NCBI RefSeq assembly: GCF_000012845.1
Contig: NC_009615.1
Location: 2,069,501-2,133,500 of the forward strand
DNA: 64,000 bases
Direction: 5' to 3'
Source: Parabacteroides distasonis ATCC 8503
GTDB taxonomy: Bacteria; Bacteroidota; Bacteroidia; Bacteroidales; Tannerellaceae
Part shown: piece by piece, positions 54,437 through 63,512 of the stretch
Layout of the letters: the number at the start of each line of letters is the position of its first letter
How positions within the stretch are numbered: the first letter of the stretch is position 1
Translations under genes and position numbers: made by a program
Notes under the pieces: model-generated
Told to the model about the DNA's origin: nothing
The model's input: only the letters and a program-made list of their open reading frames with translations
Databases searched by the model: none

Positions 54437-55720
54437 TCAGAAGTTATATTGAGCGGAAACATTAAGTCGATTGGCGTGGCGGGTCATATCGTTGAAATCG
54501 GTACGCCAGCCTCTCAAGTACTCGGCGCCGACTTGCAGATTGGCGTTCACGTTCCAGAAAATGTTGGCTACCAAGTATTGACCGTAGCGGTATTGATCCG
54601 ACGGGGTAACCGGGTAATCATTCTCGCTGTATAAACGAGTCTGGCTATAGGTGCTGGAGACGAATACCTTCGGCGTGATATTATACTGCAAGCCAGCATA
54701 CCAACCCATCATCGGAAGCACTTGCATCTTGCCTTTGGCCTCGGGGTCCGGAACCAGATCCACGTCCAGATTACTGATATCATTCAAGAACTGGCTGATA
54801 CCCCGGCCGTAAGTAGCCTGACCGTAGAAGTTCAGCTTGCTCGTCACATTGAACGTAGAGGCGGCAAACACGCCCCAGCCGGCCTTAGACTCGGCCCGTT
54901 GCGCCACCAAGTTCTCGTACGTCATATTACGTACGATACCAGCTACACGGATATGGCTGCTCTTATTCCAAGCGTATTGGATATAGGCAGGGAAGTTCGG
55001 CATACGTTGGTTACTGATATTCACGCTTTGGTTCGTGATGCCATCCACCACTGGCATCTCGATACCTACACCCGCTTTCCATCCCTTACCGAAAGCACGC
55101 TCATAGCGTAACAGGGTGGCACGGCTGAAAACCTGTCCGGCAGGCCCCGCATAATCGATCGAGGGCGGAAGGGCGGCCAGATCCATGAAGGTACTATAAT
55201 CGTAACCCATCGTGAAACCAAGGAAAGACACATAGGCGTTCTGGAGCTCGAAGACCTTGCTGCCTCCCCGGAAGTTACCCGCCGTATACACGACGAAATC
55301 CCCGAGGCGTTTGGTACGGCCCACCAATTTCAAGAATATCGTACTCGTAGTGGCGTCCATCTGGAACTGGTTACGGACGTAGTTCTGTTCACCATTCGGG
55401 ATCATGGACGGATAGAAATCGACATCATCCGAGATACCGCCGAAATCATACTCCGCCGTAGCCTTCACGTAACCGCCGATACCCAAGGCGAAACGTCCCT
55501 TACGATCGGTCAATACGAAGCGGGGGGCTTTCGGGTCGTGGAAACGAGGGCTCTGCGTCTCATTCATTATCCTCACGATTTCATCACCTGCCTTGTCTTG
55601 GCTGACAAGGACTATCGAATTTGGCGCATCATCCTCGATGACCACCTTCTGAGCCTTAGCGGGAGCCGATAAGAATCCCATGCCTAGCAGTAATACTGCT
55701 CCTTGTACAAATAGTCTCAT
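54437..55720 (-). CDS. DcaP-like trimeric outer-membrane porin
   Basis: A 427-aa beta-barrel with a signal peptide ending APAKAQ. Family features are the PRFVLTDRKGRFALGIGGYVKATAEYDFGG block and the C-terminal LNVSAQYNF. DcaP porins admit negatively charged solutes such as dicarboxylic acids in Acinetobacter. A short coiled N-terminal stretch (VSQDKAGDEIVRIMNETQSP) precedes the barrel. The gene is divergent from the heavy-metal operon; no functional link is shown. Confidence 0.85.
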   Translation of the reverse strand: MRLFVQGAVLLLGMGFLSAPAKAQKVVIEDDAPNSIVLVSQDKAGDEIVRIMNETQSPRFHDPKAPRFVLTDRKGRFALGIGGYVKATAEYDFGGISDDVDFYPSMIPNGEQNYVRNQFQMDATTSTIFLKLVGRTKRLGDFVVYTAGNFRGGSKVFELQNAYVSFLGFTMGYDYSTFMDLAALPPSIDYAGPAGQVFSRATLLRYERAFGKGWKAGVGIEMPVVDGITNQSVNISNQRMPNFPAYIQYAWNKSSHIRVAGIVRNMTYENLVAQRAESKAGWGVFAASTFNVTSKLNFYGQATYGRGISQFLNDISNLDVDLVPDPEAKGKMQVLPMMGWYAGLQYNITPKVFVSSTYSQTRLYSENDYPVTPSDQYRYGQYLVANIFWNVNANLQVGAEYLRGWRTDFNDMTRHANRLNVSAQYNF

Positions 55721-55815
55721 AAATGTGTTTTGTTTAGATTAATTACCTACTTTGAACAAGGCTATAAAGAAAAGGTTCTGATTTTAACAACCCTACGAGC
55801 ACTTTTTCCGTCCTA

Positions 55816-55845
55816 TTGCCCATTCAAAAAATATTCATATATTTG
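55816..55845 (+). promoter_or_regulatory. Promoter of the heavy-metal efflux operon
   Basis: TTG at 55816-55818 and TATATTTG at 55838-55845 are separated by 19 bp. The start site is about 12 nt before the ATG at 55864, which makes the longer frame from 55816 (a TTG codon, here the -33 element) very unlikely to be translated. Confidence 0.7.
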
Positions 55846-55863
55846 CGGAATATATTACTTGGG

Positions 55864-56250
55864 ATGAGAAGATTTTTATTGTTCATACTCGCTGTTTTTT
55901 ACCTCGGGGTTTCCTCCGGGTTTGCGCTGAATTACCATTATTGTATGGGTAAGTTGGCGGAGGTGAGTTTGCAGTATCTTGACACTTGCCCCAGTTGCGG
56001 TGAGGCGGGCACGTCCCATAAGTGCTGCTCTACCGAGACGGAATATGTTAAGTTATCCGTCGATCAGGATGTGGCGAATACGCTCGTGCAATTGTCCGCT
56101 CCTGTCGCTGTAGTTTTGTTGTTCGATCTACTCGACTCCTATAAGATCGCCGGGCGAGACGAGACAACACGTTCCAATCCCTTTATTAATCCACCCAAGG
56201 AGAATAGCGCTATCCCGTTATTCGTCCATCATTGTACTTTTTTGATTTAG
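55864..56250 (+). CDS. HYC_CC_PP-family protein of the metal-efflux operon
   Basis: A 128-aa membrane or exported protein with an N-terminal hydrophobic segment. It shows the three marks that name the family: NYHYCMG (HYC), HKCCST (CC) and INPPKEN (PP). The family typically sits next to cation-efflux genes in Bacteroidota. The Cys/His residues (HYC, CPSC, KCC) suggest that it binds or senses soft metal ions, which is an inference. It is the first gene of the operon, followed by a 238-bp gap with a repeat array and then cusA. Confidence 0.85.
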   Translation: MRRFLLFILAVFYLGVSSGFALNYHYCMGKLAEVSLQYLDTCPSCGEAGTSHKCCSTETEYVKLSVDQDVANTLVQLSAPVAVVLLFDLLDSYKIAGRDETTRSNPFINPPKENSAIPLFVHHCTFLI

Positions 56251-56298
56251 CGGTATAGGCTTCCTTTTTAAAAGGCGATTTACGTCTGTTTACGCACG

Positions 56299-56430
56299 AG
56301 TACCGGCGTAATCTATTGCAAGTACTGGAGTAATCCACCGCAAGTACTGGAGTAATCCATTGCAAATACTGGAGTAATCCATTGCGAGTACTGGCGTAAA
56401 ACATCACGAGTACTCATGTGATCGCTTGCC
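56299..56430. repeat. Six 22-bp tandem repeats inside the metal-efflux operon
   Basis: Six units of exactly 22 bp start at 56299, 56321, 56343, 56365, 56387 and 56409. The pattern is AGTACTGGAGTAATCCATTGCA; units 2-4 are nearly identical and units 5-6 degenerate. The array lies between the HYC_CC_PP gene and cusA on the transcribed strand. Confidence 0.9.
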
Positions 56431-56488
56431 TTCAAAGACGAACAAATAAGCGTTCTCATATGTTTTCAAATCATAAAAGCTCATTCAA

Positions 56489-59400
56489 ATGTTAAATAGA
56501 ATCATTCGTTACTTCCTTGAGAACAGGGTGGTAACCTTACTTTTACTAGTGCTGATTATCGTATGGGGCATTTCCACGTCCCCCTTCAATTGGCACGGAG
56601 GGATCATTCCCCGGAATCCGATTCCGGTAGACGCCATCCCCGATATCGGCGATAACCAGCAGATTGTGGCCACGGAATGGATGGGCCGCTCGCCGAAGGA
56701 TATACAAGACCAGATCACCTATCCGCTGACCACCTCTCTTTTAGGTATCCCGGGAGTGAAGACGATCCGTAGTTCCTCCATGTTCGGGATGTCCTTCATA
56801 TACATTATCTTCGATGACGATATAGAGTTCTACTGGAGCCGTTCCCGTATATTGGAGAAGCTGAACTCCCTGCCTCTGGGAACCTTGCCGGAAGGCGTAC
56901 AGCCTACCTTGGGACCGGACGCTACCGCCCTCGGGCAGATCTATTGGTATACGCTGGAAGGACGGGACCCCAAGACCGGTAAACCTACCGGAGGCTGGAA
57001 CGCCGAGGAGTTGCGTACGATACAGGATTTCTACGTCAAGTACACCTTATCCTCCGCCGAGGGGGTATCCGAGGTTGCCTCGGCGGGCGGCTTCGTGAAG
57101 GAGTACCAGATCGAGTTGAACCCGGATGCCATGTATGCCTTCAACGTCTCCGTGATGGATATCATGAGCGCCATCAAGAAGAGCAACCTCGATATCGGCG
57201 CCGAGACGATGGAGATCAACAAGGTGGAGTACCTGATCCGGGGCTTGGGGTATATCAAGAATGTAAAAGATATAGAGAATGCCGTCATCACCGTTCGGGA
57301 AGGCGTACCGGTTCGCATATCGGACGTGGCGTTCGTGAATATCGGTCCCGGAACCCGACGGGGAGGGCTGGACAAGGAGGGTGTGGAGGCCGTGGGCGGA
57401 GTGGTAGTAGCCCGCTATGGCTCCAACCCCTTGGAGGTTATCAATAACGTAAAGGCGAAGATCAAGGAGATGGAGCCGGGATTGCCCCAAAAGGTACTGG
57501 CGGACGGGACGGTCTCCAAGGTAACCGTCGTGCCGTTCTACGACCGTACGGGGCTTATCAAGGAGACGATCGGGACGTTGGAGACCGCCCTCTCCCACGA
57601 AATATTGATCTGCGTGATCGTCATCATCGTGCTGGTGCTCAACCTAAGGGCCTCTATCGTTATCGCCAGTATGCTACCGATAGCGGTGCTCGCCACGTTC
57701 ATCATCATGCGTTATACGGGGATAGCGGCGAATATCGTGGCTTTATCGGGTATAGCGATCGCCATTGGCGTGATGGTGGATGTAGGGGTCGTCTTCGTGG
57801 AAAGTATCATCCGTTACCGGGAGATGCCCGAGAACAGGCATATACAGGGGGGAAAGGCGTTTGTCAACCTTATTTATAAGGCGGTAAGCGAGGTGTCCGG
57901 GGCGATCAGTACGGCGATGATCACGACGATCGTCAGCTTCCTCCCCGTCTTCACCATGGAGGCGCAGGAAGGGAAGATGTTCTCGCCCTTGGCCTACACC
58001 AAGACGTATGCTTTGGCTTCCGCCTTCGTGCTGGGATTGATCTTGCTTCCTTCCCTATCGTATTGGTTGTTCTCGATAAAGATCCATTCAAGGCAGATAC
58101 GGAAAATACTGAATTACCTGTTGATCGTGGCCGGAATCGCCTTACTTATTATCTATGGCAGTATTCCCGCTATCGGGCTAACGGCAGTCGGGTTGAATAA
58201 TCTATTGTCCGGGTATTGGAAGAAGCCTCAGATGAGCACTTATATCAATATCGGTATCACCCTCTTTGTCTCGATCTATTACCTGTCCGAGGAATGGTTG
58301 CCGATGGGGCCGCAAAAAGGGATGCTCGCCAATATCCTGTTCGTGGCGGGTTGCGTAGCCATCATCCTAAGCATCCTGTGGCTGCTCGTTATCTATTATG
58401 AGAGGATATTGCGCTGGTGCTTGGATAACCGCTGGAAATTCATGTTGATTCCGGGAGCTACCATCGTATTCGGTTTCTGGATATGGAGAGGCATCGGACA
58501 GGAGTTTATGCCTAGCCTGAACGAAGGTTCTTTCCTACTGATGCCGACTAGCATGCCGCATTCCGGTATCGAGCAAAACCTTGATTATATAGAGGCGCTC
58601 GACAAACGGCTGGCCTCTATCCCCGAGGTGGAGACCGCCATCGGTAAATGGGGCCGTGTAAACTCCGCCCTCGATCCAGCACCGGTACAGATGTTCGAGA
58701 ATACAATCAACTACCGTCCGGAATATATCCTGAATGAGGACGGGAAAAGGGAACGTTTCAAGGTAAACCGGCAAGGGGAGTATCTCCTAAAAGATGGAGG
58801 CGTATATAACCCCAAAGACGGTTTCCGGCTGATTCCCTCAGACAGCCTGATTCCAGACGCTAAAGGCGATTACTTCCGCCAATGGCGACCGGAGATCAAG
58901 AACACGAACGATATCTGGCAACAGATCGTGAACGTCACCCATCTGCCGGGATTGACTTCCGCCCCGAAGCTGCAGCCTATCGAGGCCCGTCTCGTCATGT
59001 TGTCCACCGGTATGCGCGCCCCGATGGGTATCAAGGTGTATGGCCCGGATCTGGAGACGATCGAGAAAGCCGGAAAGGCGATCGAGAAGGCATTGAAAGA
59101 GGTACCCTCCGTTATTCCCTCTTCCGTATTTTACGACCGTGCGGTAGGCGCCCCTTATCTGGAGATCGAGCTGAACCGTGAGAATATGGCCCGTTACGGC
59201 GTAAACGTGGAGGACTTGCAAGAGATATTAAGTGCCGCTGTCGGTGGCATGGTACTGACCCGCACCGTGGAAGGCAGGGAACGTTTCCCGGTGCGCCTAC
59301 GCTACGCTCGTGAGCTTCGAGATAATCCGGAGGCGCTAGGTATGATCCTCGTACCGACCGCCACTGGGGCGCAAGTCCCGCTTAAAGAGCTAGCCGATAT

Positions 59401-60235
59401 CAACTATACCCGTGGAGCGCAGATGATCCAAAGCGAGAACACTTTCTTGGTAGGCTACGTCATCTTTGACAAACTGGCGGGGAAGGCGGAAGTGGATGTC
59501 GTGAAAGAGGCTTCCCGCATCCTTGAGCAACAAATAAAGGAGGGAGGGTTGAACCTTGATCCCGGCGTATCCTATAAGTTCGCCGGCAATTACGAGCAGC
59601 AGGAGCGTGCCACCAGCCGGCTGATGATCGTCGTTCCCCTCGCCTTGTTGATCGTCCTGCTGGTTCTATACTTTCAATTCAAGACGGTCACTGCCTCACT
59701 GATCCATTTCTCCGGGGTGTTCGTGGCCTTCGCCGGAGGTTTTATCTTGCTATGGCTTTACGGACAGGATTGGTTCATGAACTTCTCCATCGCCGGAGAG
59801 AATATGCGGGATCTTTTCCAGATGCACACGATCAATCTGAGCGTGGCAGTCTGGGTCGGTTTTATCGCCTTGTTCGGTGTGGCTACGGATGATGGGGTAT
59901 TGATGGGAACCTACATCCATCATGTATTCCTCGAGCGAGCCCCCCGCACCAAGCACGATATCCGGGAAGCGGTAGTAGCCGCCGGACTGAAACGGGTACG
60001 CCCAGCGGCCATGACTACAGCCACTACCCTGATAGCTTTACTCCCCGTACTTACCTCTACCGGTAAGGGGGCGGATATCATGGTACCGATGGCTATCCCT
60101 ACGTTCGGGGGTATGCTGATCCAGAGCATGACCATGTTTGTCGTTCCCGTCCTGCAATGCTGGTGGCGGGAGAACGCTATAAAGAAAGAACAAAAGAATA
60201 AAATTCAAGAGGAGGTAACGACTTATGAGATATAA
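56489..60235 (+). CDS. cusA: CusA/CzcA-type heavy-metal efflux RND permease
   Basis: This 1248-aa inner-membrane RND pump drives Cu/Ag or divalent metal ions out using the proton gradient. HME-RND features are the N-terminal PVDAIPDIGDNQQIV, GVMVDVGVVFVESI in TM4, QEFMPSLNEGSFLLMPTSMPHSG-type periplasmic start, and the terminal GVATDDGVLMGTY and TALIALLPVL segments. It is about 200 aa longer than E. coli CusA. One insert between about 530 and 640 holds extra membrane segments, and a second (about 745-800, NEDGKRERFKVNRQG...) is periplasmic. It overlaps the TolC gene by 11 bp. Confidence 0.93.
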   Translation: MLNRIIRYFLENRVVTLLLLVLIIVWGISTSPFNWHGGIIPRNPIPVDAIPDIGDNQQIVATEWMGRSPKDIQDQITYPLTTSLLGIPGVKTIRSSSMFGMSFIYIIFDDDIEFYWSRSRILEKLNSLPLGTLPEGVQPTLGPDATALGQIYWYTLEGRDPKTGKPTGGWNAEELRTIQDFYVKYTLSSAEGVSEVASAGGFVKEYQIELNPDAMYAFNVSVMDIMSAIKKSNLDIGAETMEINKVEYLIRGLGYIKNVKDIENAVITVREGVPVRISDVAFVNIGPGTRRGGLDKEGVEAVGGVVVARYGSNPLEVINNVKAKIKEMEPGLPQKVLADGTVSKVTVVPFYDRTGLIKETIGTLETALSHEILICVIVIIVLVLNLRASIVIASMLPIAVLATFIIMRYTGIAANIVALSGIAIAIGVMVDVGVVFVESIIRYREMPENRHIQGGKAFVNLIYKAVSEVSGAISTAMITTIVSFLPVFTMEAQEGKMFSPLAYTKTYALASAFVLGLILLPSLSYWLFSIKIHSRQIRKILNYLLIVAGIALLIIYGSIPAIGLTAVGLNNLLSGYWKKPQMSTYINIGITLFVSIYYLSEEWLPMGPQKGMLANILFVAGCVAIILSILWLLVIYYERILRWCLDNRWKFMLIPGATIVFGFWIWRGIGQEFMPSLNEGSFLLMPTSMPHSGIEQNLDYIEALDKRLASIPEVETAIGKWGRVNSALDPAPVQMFENTINYRPEYILNEDGKRERFKVNRQGEYLLKDGGVYNPKDGFRLIPSDSLIPDAKGDYFRQWRPEIKNTNDIWQQIVNVTHLPGLTSAPKLQPIEARLVMLSTGMRAPMGIKVYGPDLETIEKAGKAIEKALKEVPSVIPSSVFYDRAVGAPYLEIELNRENMARYGVNVEDLQEILSAAVGGMVLTRTVEGRERFPVRLRYARELRDNPEALGMILVPTATGAQVPLKELADINYTRGAQMIQSENTFLVGYVIFDKLAGKAEVDVVKEASRILEQQIKEGGLNLDPGVSYKFAGNYEQQERATSRLMIVVPLALLIVLLVLYFQFKTVTASLIHFSGVFVAFAGGFILLWLYGQDWFMNFSIAGENMRDLFQMHTINLSVAVWVGFIALFGVATDDGVLMGTYIHHVFLERAPRTKHDIREAVVAAGLKRVRPAAMTTATTLIALLPVLTSTGKGADIMVPMAIPTFGGMLIQSMTMFVVPVLQCWWRENAIKKEQKNKIQEEVTTYEI

Positions 60236-61721
60236 AAGAATCAGATCAATCATCATGGCAGGTGTACTGGGGATGCTAAACGTCCTTTTCGCTTACTCCC
60301 AGCCGGCCGATAGTTTAGGCTATTATCTGGAACTGGCGGCACGTAACAATCCGCAGATCAACGCCGACTTCTCCCTGTATAAGGCATCTTTGGAGAAAGT
60401 CCCGCAAGCCGGAGCCTATCCGGACCCGGAACTGGAGATCGGTTTCTTCCTGAAACCGATGGAGATCTTGTCCGGAAAGCAAATAGCGGATTTCACCTTG
60501 ATGCAAATGTTCCCTTGGTTCGGTACCCGGAAGGCGGCCCGCAACGAGGCGACCGAGATGGCCCGGATGGCTTACGAACAATTCCGTAACAGTCGCAACA
60601 ACCTGTATTATGAGGTGAAGAGTCAATGGTACCAGCTTTGCAATATCAGCGAGCAATATAAAAATACGCAGGCGAACCTTCGTCTGCTAGACCAGTTGGA
60701 ACAGTTGGCATTGAACCGCTTCTCCGCTCCGTCGGCGAAGGCGGGCGGTTCCTCCGTCCTACCCTCCCCCGTATCTTCTGCTCCATCGACTCCTCCCGCC
60801 GTATCCGGTGGAGGTATGTCGGGTATGGGAGGCAGTAGCATGGGAAGCCCTACGGTACAAAGCACGGGAGCATCCGGTAGTACGATGTCCGGAATGTCCG
60901 GCGATAGCCCTATGGGTGGAGGCTCTATGGGAAGTGGCAACTCCATAGGCGGAATGTCGGACGTACTGCGAATCCAGATGGAGAAGGTAGAACTGGAGAA
61001 TACGCTAGCCTCCTTGTTATCGCAACGGAAAACGGCCGAGGCTGCTTTTAATACGTTGCTCAATCAGTCGCTAGCTACCCCGATTTCCGTCCCCGACTCG
61101 TTGGAACGGCTTCCTCTCTCATGGAGTGAGTCGATGGCTCTCGACAGCGTCATCTCCAACAACCCCATGCTTACCATGCTGGAGGCGGAAGGAAACGCTT
61201 ACCGGGCCAAGGCGGAGATGGACAAGAAAATGAGTTACCCCATGCTAGGTATCGGCCTCCAGTATTCCTTGATCGGGAAGAAACCAGAGGATATGTCTAT
61301 GGGCTCTATGTCCGGTATGAACGGAAAGGATATGTTCATGCCCATGCTAAAGATCAGCCTTCCTATCTTCCGTAAGAAATATAACGCACAGCAACGGGAA
61401 AGCAAGCATTATTGGAAATCCAGCGAGTTGAAGTACGAGAACACGATGAACCAACTGCAAGCCGAGTATATCCGTATTACCCAGCAATTGGAAGATGCCG
61501 CACGGAAAATCGATTTGTACCAGAAACAATACGATCTATCGTTGGCCACCTACCAACTGATCGTCCGGGAATTCTCGACAGGAAGAACGACCTTGACCGA
61601 CGTGATCCAAGTGGAGCGACAAATGTTGGACTATCACTTAAAGAAAAGCGAAGCGATAGCGGAATATAATACCCAAATCGCCGGAATCGAGAAATTAATA
61701 TCCACCTCTGTAAACGAATAA
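60225..61721 (+). CDS. TolC-family outer-membrane efflux protein with Met-rich inserts
   Basis: A 498-aa outer-membrane channel for the CusA pump, with a signal peptide (MAGVLGMLNVLFAYSQ). The two TolC helical repeats are recognisable, but the first is interrupted by about 78 residues (168-245) of Gly/Ser/Pro/Met such as GGGMSGMGGSSMGSP and MSGMSGDSPMGGGSMG. A second Met cluster (about 354-375) reads MSMGSMSGMNGKDMFMPM. Met clusters bind Cu(I)/Ag(I) in CusF, CusA and CopC-like proteins, so copper or silver export is the best guess. The start overlaps cusA by 11 bp and CusB follows 4 bp later. Confidence 0.9.
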   Translation: MRYKRIRSIIMAGVLGMLNVLFAYSQPADSLGYYLELAARNNPQINADFSLYKASLEKVPQAGAYPDPELEIGFFLKPMEILSGKQIADFTLMQMFPWFGTRKAARNEATEMARMAYEQFRNSRNNLYYEVKSQWYQLCNISEQYKNTQANLRLLDQLEQLALNRFSAPSAKAGGSSVLPSPVSSAPSTPPAVSGGGMSGMGGSSMGSPTVQSTGASGSTMSGMSGDSPMGGGSMGSGNSIGGMSDVLRIQMEKVELENTLASLLSQRKTAEAAFNTLLNQSLATPISVPDSLERLPLSWSESMALDSVISNNPMLTMLEAEGNAYRAKAEMDKKMSYPMLGIGLQYSLIGKKPEDMSMGSMSGMNGKDMFMPMLKISLPIFRKKYNAQQRESKHYWKSSELKYENTMNQLQAEYIRITQQLEDAARKIDLYQKQYDLSLATYQLIVREFSTGRTTLTDVIQVERQMLDYHLKKSEAIAEYNTQIAGIEKLISTSVNE

Positions 61722-61725
61722 GAAA

Positions 61726-63351
61726 ATGAAAAATATAAATGAAACCGTAAAATCCAAGTACCTGATATATATCCTGTTCCTAGCGGGCGGCCTCTTGTTG
61801 GGCTGGCTCCTGTTCCATAACTCCGATACCGACAGCCATGCGTCACAAGCGAGCGAGACCGGCACGGAAGTTCACAACCCTACGCATGGCCACGACCTCC
61901 AACAGAACGAGGCCGGCGAGTGGACTTGTTCCATGCATCCCCAAATTCGCCAAGACAAGCCGGGTAAATGCCCTATCTGCGCCATGGATTTGATCCCCGT
62001 ACGTAAGAGCTCCTTCTCGGACGAGGCCATCGATCCCAACGCCATTCAGCTTTCGGAAGAAGCAGCAGCCTTAGCGGACGTACAAACCTCCAAGGTATCC
62101 CGCCAGAATCCGGTCAAGCAAGTCCGTTTATACGGCAAGATCGTACCGGACGAGCGTAGCCTGCAATCTCAAACAGCCCATGTAAGCGGACGCATCGAGA
62201 GCTTGAACGTTGATTTCACAGGTGAGACGGTGCGTGCCGGACAAACCCTCGCTACCCTCTACTCCCCCGAGCTTTTCACCGCCCAGCAAGAATTGTTGGA
62301 AGCGATCCGCATGGGACAACCTCAATTGATACAGGCCGCCCGTGAAAAACTATATTTATGGAAGATGACAGACGCCCAGATCGCCGCTATCGAGAAATCC
62401 GGCTCTATCTCCCCGGTTGTAGAGATCAAGTCGAACACGAGCGGTATCGTCCTGTCCAAGCGGGTAAGCCAAGGCGATTATGTATCCCAAGGAGCTATCC
62501 TTTTCGACGTGGCGAACCTCACGAAGGTATGGGCCTTGTTCGACGCTTTCGAGATGGATCTCCCTTTCCTTAGCAAAGGTGATCCGGTGGAATTTACCTT
62601 GCAAGCGCTACCCGGCAAGAAGTTCTCGGGTAAGATATCTTTCATCGACCCGATCTTGAACACGACGACCCGTACCGCCAAGGTCCGTGTAGAGGTACCG
62701 AACGCCTCTTTGGAGCTCAAGCCCGAGATGTACGCCACGGCAAACGTAAGCGCCCCGCTCCGCAACTATAAGAACGAGATCGTCGTACCGCAAACCGCTG
62801 TGCTCTGGACGGGTAAACGTGCTATCGTGTACGTAAAGCAACCGGATACGAATACCCCCGCTTTCTTGATGCGTGAGGTGGAGCTAGGCCCTTCCCTTGG
62901 TAACTCTTATGTTATCTTGAATGGCTTGCGAGAAGGTGAGGAAATCGTAACCAACGGAGTCTTCGCCATAGACGCCAGCGCACAGCTGGAGGGAAAAACT
63001 TCCATGATGAATAACGGCGACGAGCCCGCCAAGCCTATGATTGGGCATGAGGGGCATATGATGCATGCGCAAAGCGCCACGGGGGTAGCCTCCGAGCATG
63101 CCATGTTCGGTGTCAAAGGCTCTTGCGATATGTGCAAGGAACGTATCGAGAAAGCGGCCAAAGGAGTAAATGGTGTGTTATCCGCTCATTGGGACAAAGA
63201 TACCCAGATGATCCATCTCCAGTACAATCCCCAAAAGACCTCCCCAAAAGCGATCAGCAAGGCGATCGCTAAAGTAGGCCATGACACGGATATGGATAAG
63301 GCGGATAAAGCCGTATATGATAAGCTACCGGCTTGTTGCCACTATAGATAA
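61726..63351 (+). CDS. cusB: CusB-type periplasmic adaptor with N-terminal HMBD and C-terminal HMA domain
   Basis: A 541-aa membrane-fusion protein linking CusA and TolC. After a membrane anchor (about 11-30) and a His-rich linker it has a heavy-metal-binding domain EWTCSMHPQI...GKCPICAMDLIPV (65-91). The usual barrel-sandwich, lipoyl-like hairpin and beta-barrel domains follow. The last about 83 residues form an HMA domain (MFGVKGSCDMCKERIEKAAKG, CxxC at about 466-469) ending with CCHYR. The extra metal-binding ends may load ions onto the pump. It is the last gene of the operon. Confidence 0.93.
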   Translation: MKNINETVKSKYLIYILFLAGGLLLGWLLFHNSDTDSHASQASETGTEVHNPTHGHDLQQNEAGEWTCSMHPQIRQDKPGKCPICAMDLIPVRKSSFSDEAIDPNAIQLSEEAAALADVQTSKVSRQNPVKQVRLYGKIVPDERSLQSQTAHVSGRIESLNVDFTGETVRAGQTLATLYSPELFTAQQELLEAIRMGQPQLIQAAREKLYLWKMTDAQIAAIEKSGSISPVVEIKSNTSGIVLSKRVSQGDYVSQGAILFDVANLTKVWALFDAFEMDLPFLSKGDPVEFTLQALPGKKFSGKISFIDPILNTTTRTAKVRVEVPNASLELKPEMYATANVSAPLRNYKNEIVVPQTAVLWTGKRAIVYVKQPDTNTPAFLMREVELGPSLGNSYVILNGLREGEEIVTNGVFAIDASAQLEGKTSMMNNGDEPAKPMIGHEGHMMHAQSATGVASEHAMFGVKGSCDMCKERIEKAAKGVNGVLSAHWDKDTQMIHLQYNPQKTSPKAISKAIAKVGHDTDMDKADKAVYDKLPACCHYR

Positions 63352-63365
63352 AGTATTGGACATTC

Positions 63366-63506
63366 GGGGGTGTGTCAAAAGTGTGAACATGGCACGCAGA
63401 TAACGCTGATTGAGCAGATGACCGCAGATTTATGACATGAAAATCAATATATTATCTGCGTAAATCTGCTAAATCTGCGTGCCATAATACCAACTTTTAA
63501 CACCCC
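63366..63506. repeat. Large inverted repeat in the CusB/GH30 convergent gap
   Basis: Outer arms of about 32 bp (63366-63401 and 63473-63506) pair with a few mismatches, including the perfect GGCACGCAGAT/ATCTGCGTGCC. The inside is filled with variants of ATCTGCG(T) and CGCAGAT. It probably folds into one long hairpin ending both converging genes. ATCTGCGT-type repeats are common intergenic elements in Bacteroides relatives, from memory. Confidence 0.75.
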
Positions 63507-63512
63507 CTCCTA

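Noticed and set aside
55816..55863. Upstream start for the HYC_CC_PP gene
   Set aside because: The TTG codon is the likely -33 promoter element and the predicted transcript starts after it.
63360..63512. Remnant of an insertion sequence
   Set aside because: The inverted repeat has no transposase fragment or target duplication; a long convergent-gap hairpin explains it.
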